Shown here: positions 59,293 to 64,000 of the stretch, in pieces | Layout of the letters: every line of letters starts with the position of its first letter | Position numbering within the stretch: the stretch's first letter is position 1 | Assembly: GCA_023390985.1 (NCBI GenBank) | Contig: JAEWBU010000171.1 | Span: forward strand, 33,408 to 97,407 | Reading direction: 5' to 3' | Length of the DNA: 64,000 bases | Source of the DNA: Pseudomonadota bacterium | GTDB lineage: Bacteria > Pseudomonadota > Gammaproteobacteria > Burkholderiales > Burkholderiaceae_C | The notes under the pieces: model-generated | What the model saw: only the letters and a program-made list of their open reading frames with translations | Database searches by the model: none | Told to the model about the DNA's origin: nothing | Position numbers and translations under genes: made by a program

Positions 59293-59760
59293 ATGAACGC
59301 AACATCAGTCTCGCCTGCTGTCGAATCTGCCCATGACGGGTTTCCCGCCGCGGTACGTGCAGCCCTCGCGCTGACCACCGAAGACCAGTACCGTCTGGCG
59401 CAGTTGCTCGAGCGCACCGCGGGCGGATGGCTGCCTTCCACGGCAGCGCCGGCTCTCTCGGATGCCAACGCATTGGATGAAGCCGCCCTGGACGCCTGGA
59501 TCGTCGAGATCGCCACCGAGAGGCCGTGGACGCGGCTGAAACTGCTGAACGACGCGGCCGCTACCGCCACCAGCGAGAGAGAGCGCGAGCTGCTAGCGCA
59601 ACACCGGCGCGCTCTTCTGGAGCAGTTTCCGGCGGTGGCGGTCCGCGAGGGAGTTGAAGCCGCAGCTGCACGCAATCCCGGCGCCGTTGCTCTGGGCTTG
59701 GCCGGCCTTGTGCTGGCCGCTGTTTCGGCAGGCGTGTGGGCGTTCCGCGCGGTCTTCTAG
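59293..59760 (+). CDS. Hypothetical tail-anchored membrane protein
   Basis: A 155-residue protein. Soluble helices (PAAVRAALALTTEDQYRLAQ, ERPWTRLKLLNDAAATATSE) are followed by one C-terminal membrane segment (AVALGLAGLVLAAVSAGVWA). No signal peptide is seen, so a tail-anchored topology is likely. No family was recognised. It follows virB1 by 8 bp; a TTG at 59281 overlapping the virB1 stop is an alternative start. A 291-bp gap with an operator site follows. Confidence 0.6.
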   Translation: MNATSVSPAVESAHDGFPAAVRAALALTTEDQYRLAQLLERTAGGWLPSTAAPALSDANALDEAALDAWIVEIATERPWTRLKLLNDAAATATSERERELLAQHRRALLEQFPAVAVREGVEAAAARNPGAVALGLAGLVLAAVSAGVWAFRAVF

Positions 59761-59990
59761 CCGACGCCGAAACTCGCCTCCCTTGCGAGGCATCGTTCTC
59801 TCCGCGCATTCATGCCCCTTGGGCATGAGCATGCTCGATAGGCCGCTCGCGGAGCGATCCCGGCGCTGGGCGCTGCAGGAATCCGCCGTGCAATGCGGCA
59901 GGAAGTGCCCGAGGGCCGGCATCGCAAACCGTGCTCCTACACGCTCTCACGTCGGTTCTGTCCTGCCGCAAATACCAGCGCGATCGATCG

Positions 59991-60018
59991 TGCGCCAAAC
60001 CCGCGAAATAGGCGTTTG
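59991..60018 (+). promoter_or_regulatory. FlhDC-like operator, site 5 (virB8)
   Basis: TGCGCCAAAC-CCGCGAAATAGGC-GTTTG. CAAAC and GTTTG are inverted around CGCGAAATAGGC. It ends 33 bp upstream of the virB8 start. The rest of the gap 59761-59990 shows nothing else I can support. Confidence 0.65.
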
Positions 60019-60051
60019 AAACGGGTAGGGAAGCTGCTTGCGACCCATAGC

Positions 60052-60786
60052 ATGCCTTCCATGAAGAGGATCTTTGGCAGGCCAGACGACGAGGGCGGCG
60101 CGATTCCGCCGCTCGCCCGTGCAGCGAATACACCCGCGAGCGTCTTCGAAGAAGCCGCCGCCGGTTTCGCCGAGATCTACGGCTCCTCGATGGTCCGTGA
60201 GCAGCGCTGGTTCATCGTGACCACGCTATGCGTCCTGCTCGCCATCGCGACAGTTGCTGCAATCTCCTTGCTGCTGCCCCTCAAGGAAGTGCGCCCCTAC
60301 GTGGTCGAAGTGAACCCGGGTACCGGCCTGGTCAATCGCCCAGTGGAGGTACTGAAGATTGAGCCGAATTTGGCAGTCATCAAGAGCGAGCTCGCCCGGT
60401 GGACGGAAGCCATGTACACGCTCGATCCCTTGCGCACCCGCGATGCGCAACGCTGGGCCACCGAGCGCGTTGCAGACAAGGCCGTCGGTCAGGCGGCGGA
60501 GTTTCGCGCTCGTGAGCGCGTTTACGAGCGCATCACGCGCGAGCCGGACCTGGTGCGTGAAGCCAAGGTCACGGCGGTAGACGCTTCCCAGAAGGGCACC
60601 GCTTTCGTCTTCGTCACCACGACGGAGCGCGTCGGTGCCGCTACCCCAGCCGACGAGCAGGCAAAGCGGTATCGCCTGACCATCAACTACAAGCTGCTGC
60701 CGCCAACTGACGAGGCAAAGCTCATTGCGAATCCGCTGGGCCTGTACGTCACCTTCTTCTCAGACGTCGAGGAACGGTCCAAGTGA
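60052..60786 (+). CDS. virB8: VirB8/TrbF-family protein
   Basis: A 244-residue bitopic inner-membrane protein. There is a cytoplasmic N-terminus, one membrane helix (WFIVTTLCVLLAIATVAAIS, about 53-75), and the periplasmic VirB8 domain beginning LKEVRPYVVEVNPGTGLVNR, with YRLTINYKLLPPTDEAKLIA and the final NPLGLYVTFFS. It nucleates the inner-membrane complex with VirB9 and VirB10, which follow. ATG 60061 is an alternative start. The stop overlaps virB9's GTG. Confidence 0.88.
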   Translation: MPSMKRIFGRPDDEGGAIPPLARAANTPASVFEEAAAGFAEIYGSSMVREQRWFIVTTLCVLLAIATVAAISLLLPLKEVRPYVVEVNPGTGLVNRPVEVLKIEPNLAVIKSELARWTEAMYTLDPLRTRDAQRWATERVADKAVGQAAEFRARERVYERITREPDLVREAKVTAVDASQKGTAFVFVTTTERVGAATPADEQAKRYRLTINYKLLPPTDEAKLIANPLGLYVTFFSDVEERSK

Positions 60787-61637
60787 GCGCCCCCAAGTTC
60801 ATTCTTCGCGCGGCGGTGCTCGCGCTGGTTATTCAGTCCTCCGTGCAAGCGGAGGTTGTTGTGGGCACTCCGGTGCGCGGCGACACCCGCCTGATCCAGT
60901 ACCACTACGACCCCGATGCGACCTACCTGGTCCTCGCCAAGCCGAAGGCCGTCACGCATCTGCAGTTCGCTGCCAACGAGGTGATCCGCAGCGTTGCCGC
61001 CGGCGACACCAGCAGCTTCGAGCTCACGCCGACCAAGGATCGTCACCACATCTTCATCAAGCCGAAGTGGGACGACATGGAGACCTCCATGACGGTCCTG
61101 ACGGACCAGCGCACGTATCAGTTCGTCCTCAGGTCGACCGGCGAAGGCAAGAAATGGCACCAGCGCGTCAGCTGGATTTACGCATCGGAGATGCTGCTGG
61201 CGCTGCCGGAGAGCGACGTTGCGCAGGGCGACGCCGCACCGGCAGCACCGGCGCCCGCGCGGCTCCCCGAGCCCGCCCAAGCTGACCCAACGGCTGCGGC
61301 CGCGGCCGCGCCCGCCGGTGTGCCCGGCATCAAGCCGGACTCCCTGCGGTTCAGCTACGAGGTCAGCGGGGATGCGTCCTTCAAGCCGTCGGTGGTCTTC
61401 GACGATGGCCGGTTCACCTACTACAAGCTGCCGCAAGACATCCAGGAGCTGCCGGCGCTGTTCGCCGTAATCGACGGCAACGACTACAGCCTGGTCAACT
61501 TCGAAGTGAAGGGGCAGTACCTGGTCGCCCAGCGCCTCATGCCTCAGGCGGTCCTCAAGCTCGGTCGCGCCGAGGTTCGCATCACGAAGCTGGAGCCGAA
61601 GAAGTCGTTCTTCGGCTTCCAGACGGAGCAGAACTGA
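60783..61637 (+). CDS. virB9: VirB9/TrbG-family protein
   Basis: A 284-residue protein starting at GTG 60783 (GTGA overlap). A signal peptide ends near VQA (residue 23). The N-terminal VirB9 domain (TRLIQYHYDPDATYLVLAKP) and a Pro/Ala linker come next. The C-terminal domain (LRFSYEVSGDASFKPSVVFD, then DGRFTYYKLP) binds the VirB7 position of the core. It is part of the outer-membrane core complex. Confidence 0.88.
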   Translation: MSAPKFILRAAVLALVIQSSVQAEVVVGTPVRGDTRLIQYHYDPDATYLVLAKPKAVTHLQFAANEVIRSVAAGDTSSFELTPTKDRHHIFIKPKWDDMETSMTVLTDQRTYQFVLRSTGEGKKWHQRVSWIYASEMLLALPESDVAQGDAAPAAPAPARLPEPAQADPTAAAAAAPAGVPGIKPDSLRFSYEVSGDASFKPSVVFDDGRFTYYKLPQDIQELPALFAVIDGNDYSLVNFEVKGQYLVAQRLMPQAVLKLGRAEVRITKLEPKKSFFGFQTEQN

Positions 61638-61638
61638 C

Positions 61639-62922
61639 GTGGCGATCTCCGAGAAGCCCATCCTGGAGCCAGAGGCGCCGAAGCCGGGGATCCCGCTCAA
61701 GCGCTCAACGCTCTTCGTGCTGCTTGGCTTGTTGCTGGGCGGGGGCATGCTCATTCCGCTGCTCCTATCCAACGGCGGCGCCGCGCAGCCGGTCGCGCCG
61801 GCCGTGGTCGCCAAGGACTCGGCGGAGCTTAAACAGGTCGGTCGGAAGGACGCGCTGGCTGACGAGGAAGCGCAGGCGCTGCGCAACCTGCCCAAGCCGG
61901 CTGCGTCCGCGCCGCGGCAGGCCGCATCCGCTGTAGCAGTCAATCCGCCGCTGCCTCCGGGAGTTCGCCGGGACGACAACACGAGCGCGCTATTCGATCG
62001 CAGCGCTGCGTCGCAGGCCTCAGGCGGTGGCGCGGCAGCGACGGCCTATGCAGGCCGCGGGGAGCGGGGCATCGAGGAAGAGGCCACCGCGCGGATCGCA
62101 AAGGCACTGGTTCACGACTTCAGCGATCACTCGGAAGCCGCTCCGGCGCCCGCTGAGGCTTCGCGCTCGGCGCAGCAGCGCGTGCCTGCCGAACAGGTCG
62201 CCGCGGTGCAGGCGCCCAGCACGGCGATCTCCAGCCAAATCGAGGCCCTCAAGGCCCAACTCGGCGGGCAGCAAACGGCACGCCCGGGCGGCTGGCTGCG
62301 CGAGTACGCCCAGGAGTCCAAGCAGCAGGGCGACGTGATCACGGGCTCGCCTGCGCGCGGGGGCTTCGTACTTCGCAAGGGAAAGATCATTCCCGCCGTT
62401 CTCGGCCGCCAGATCAACTCGGATCTGCCGGGTCGGATCGTGGCCTATGTGCGCGAGAACGTCTATGACGCGCAGGGCAGCCTCCTAATCCCGATGGGCT
62501 CCACGCTGGTGGGGCAGTACGACTCGCAGGTGAAGGTCGGGCAGAGCCGTGTGCTCTTCGCTTTTGAAGACCTGATCCTGCCGAACGGCTACTCGTTTCG
62601 CTTACCTGCTGCTGCTGGTGCCGACATGGCGGGCGCCGCGGGAATGAGTGGCGACGTCGACAACCACTTCTTCAAGATGTTCGGCACGAGCCTCCTCATC
62701 GCCGTCCTGGCCGACCGGACCAAGCAGCCTTCCAACGTCACGAACATCGGCAGCAGCGGACCCGGCACGGCCGCGGGCCAGGTTCTCACCGACGTGAGCA
62801 AGACGATCCTGGATCGCAACCGCGTCATTCCTCCCACGATCACTGTCGACCAGGGCACCCGTATCAACGTGGAAGTCGCCGCCGACATGGTCTTTCCTTC
62901 GGCCTACCGGGCTGCGCGCTAA
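61639..62922 (+). CDS. virB10: VirB10/TrbI-family protein
   Basis: A 427-residue protein starting at GTG 61639. One membrane helix lies at about 24-43 (LFVLLGLLLGGGMLIPLLLS), followed by a Pro/Ala-rich periplasmic stalk. The C-terminal TrbI/VirB10 beta-barrel domain contains VLRKGKIIPAVLGRQINSDL, ENVYDAQGSLLIPMGSTLVG and VDQGTRINVEVAADMVFPSA. It spans both membranes and senses ATPase activity. Confidence 0.92.
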   Translation: MAISEKPILEPEAPKPGIPLKRSTLFVLLGLLLGGGMLIPLLLSNGGAAQPVAPAVVAKDSAELKQVGRKDALADEEAQALRNLPKPAASAPRQAASAVAVNPPLPPGVRRDDNTSALFDRSAASQASGGGAAATAYAGRGERGIEEEATARIAKALVHDFSDHSEAAPAPAEASRSAQQRVPAEQVAAVQAPSTAISSQIEALKAQLGGQQTARPGGWLREYAQESKQQGDVITGSPARGGFVLRKGKIIPAVLGRQINSDLPGRIVAYVRENVYDAQGSLLIPMGSTLVGQYDSQVKVGQSRVLFAFEDLILPNGYSFRLPAAAGADMAGAAGMSGDVDNHFFKMFGTSLLIAVLADRTKQPSNVTNIGSSGPGTAAGQVLTDVSKTILDRNRVIPPTITVDQGTRINVEVAADMVFPSAYRAAR

Positions 62923-62940
62923 CTCCAGCGAGATCAATAT

Positions 62941-64000
62941 GGAATCCCGCCTCATCACTTCGCAAGTTTGCCGCATCGCGCGCCTGAGCAGGCTGAGCGC
63001 CGCGCTGTTGTTCGGTGGCCTCGTGCTGCTGCCGGCGCAGAGCGCCGACAGCGTGCGGGTCGGCGCCTACGACTTCAACTACCTCAGCACGGGTGACTCG
63101 GCAGCGCGTCCCGTGCAGGTGTTCGATGACGGGCGCAGCACCTACCTGCAGTTCCGCCCTGGCATGGTGGTGCCGGCGATCTTCAGCAGCAAGAGCGGCG
63201 CGCCGCAGCTGCTGGTGCCGGCCCAGGAAGGCCCCTACGTGAAGGTTCCCGAGCTGCATGGCCGATTCCTCCTGCAGGTCGGACGCGCCCAGGCCCAGGT
63301 CATGCACGGCGGCGCCCGGTTCGATACGGCAGGGATGTCCGTCAGCACGCCGGCTGGCCAGCAGCCGTACGTCCCCGGCACACCCTACCCGGCCGGTGCC
63401 CATCTTGTGGCATCGGTTGCACCGGTGCCGCTGACGAGCACGGGTGCACCGGCCATCGTGGACGACATGCTGGAGCGCAACAGCTACGCCACGCCGCGCA
63501 AGGGCGACAACCTGACGTGGCAGAAGCAGGCGGAGGCGAAGCGCGACCAGCGGGAGATCTGGTTCAAGGCCGGTTCGGCTGCCTTGACGGCCGAAGCGCG
63601 CAATGCGCTGATCGCCGCCGCGAAGGCCACACCCGCCGGCGCCCGCGTGACAGTCATCGGTCGTGACGACGAGACCTTCAAGGAAGGCCTGGACCGCGCC
63701 CGTGGAAAGGCAATGCGGGATGTGCTCGTTCGAGCGGGCCTGTCGCCGGAGCGCGTCACGGTGCGTCAGGGCGTCTCAGACAAGCAGTCGGGCCAGCAGT
63801 GGGCCTCGACGCTGGTCATCGAGTCGGGCGCCGAGGAAGTGGTGGCTGCGGGCGGCTCTGTGCGCCGCAGCAGCGCAGTAACGGAGAACCTGCAGGCGCT
63901 GGTGCGCGCCGGCGTTCTGCGGCTCGAGCAGGCCGAACATATCGCTCGCGGCCACGGCATGACGATGGGCGGCGCGGCAGGGCAGGGCGCTGTCCCGCCC
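62941..64000 (+). CDS. Exported protein with OmpA-like C-terminal part, cut by window edge
   Basis: Open from ATG 62941 to the right edge (353 residues visible, no stop). A signal peptide (LSAALLFGGLVLLPAQSA) is followed by a VirB9-like beta segment (ARPVQVFDDGRSTYLQFRPG). Then comes a region resembling the OmpA peptidoglycan-binding fold (REIWFKAGSAALTAEARNAL, then ARGKAMRDVLVRAGLSPERV). It follows virB10 by 18 bp and may fill the VirB7 or peptidoglycan-anchor role, since no VirB7 lipoprotein was seen. Confidence 0.65.

Noticed and set aside
1..64000. CRISPR arrays, tRNA or rRNA genes, insertion sequences, integrase or transposase genes
   Set aside because: No regular repeat-spacer array, cloverleaf, rRNA core or transposase pattern was noticed on either strand by reading. 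A tRNAscan and ISfinder search would settle this.

Overview
The window is about 64 kb of a large, GC-rich conjugative plasmid, or a plasmid-like conjugative element, most likely from a betaproteobacterium of the Burkholderiales. This rests on a TrfA-type initiator with iterons, a complete PRTRC cassette, a class II ribonucleotide reductase, a MobH/TraD-type transfer region and a trb-order type IV secretion system. No rRNA, tRNA, insertion sequence or CRISPR array was seen. Both window ends cut through genes.

Layout. 1-6.3 kb: a hypothetical gene cut by the edge, a DUF6166 gene, a DinG-like helicase, an unknown gene, a RadC/JAB protein and an orphan DndC-like PP-loop protein. 6.4-8.5 kb: small membrane proteins and two small HTH regulators. 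8.0-12.85 kb: the maintenance core, with six copies of a 16-bp palindrome (probable parS), parA-parB, an iteron origin with DnaA boxes, and trfA. 13-19.5 kb: a RecE-like nuclease facing a six-gene operon that ends with a bactofilin and a TraB/Lnt-like protein. 19.5-26.2 kb: the PRTRC cassette (ParB-like, E, C, F, E2-like B, JAB A and E1-like ThiF), a prokaryotic ubiquitin-like set. 26.2-29 kb: a UvrD-like helicase and a possible DUF1845/AcaB-like gene on the minus strand. 29-42.5 kb: a MoxR-like ATPase, an SSB-like protein, NrdJ, a DUF3150 protein, a CobT-like VWA protein and a primase. 42.5-44.8 kb: an Xre regulator divergent from an FlhD-like/FlhC-like activator pair. 44.9-64 kb: a relaxase-like protein, a coupling protein, DUF4400, and the secretion channel in the order VirB11-2-3-4-5-6, a membrane AAA+ ATPase, VirB1, VirB8-9-10 and an OmpA-like protein.

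Two regulatory networks are visible in the DNA. (1) Eight plus-strand promoters share a box GACCCGCAGnAGTTGCGG with a -10-like hexamer at fixed spacing. Most of their transcripts, plus several internal genes, have a structured leader: a short CAACCC/GGGTTG-type stem around a GC-rich hairpin, often followed by a hairpin holding the ribosome binding site. The leaders may belong to the known radC RNA motif. The genes served (radC, the DndC-like gene, PRTRC, nrdJ, primase, MoxR/CobT) resemble an establishment or leading-region set. (2) Five sites containing CGAAATAGC-like cores inside CCAAAC...GTTTGG inverted repeats lie just upstream of the relaxase, virB11, virB1, virB8 and DUF1845-like genes, always in the same orientation relative to the gene. 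They resemble FlhDC half-sites, and an FlhDC-like pair is encoded next to the transfer region.

The most unusual protein observation is that the MobH-like relaxase lacks the expected metal-binding histidines and the neighbouring coupling protein lacks both P-loop glycines, while VirB4 and VirB11 keep intact Walker A motifs.
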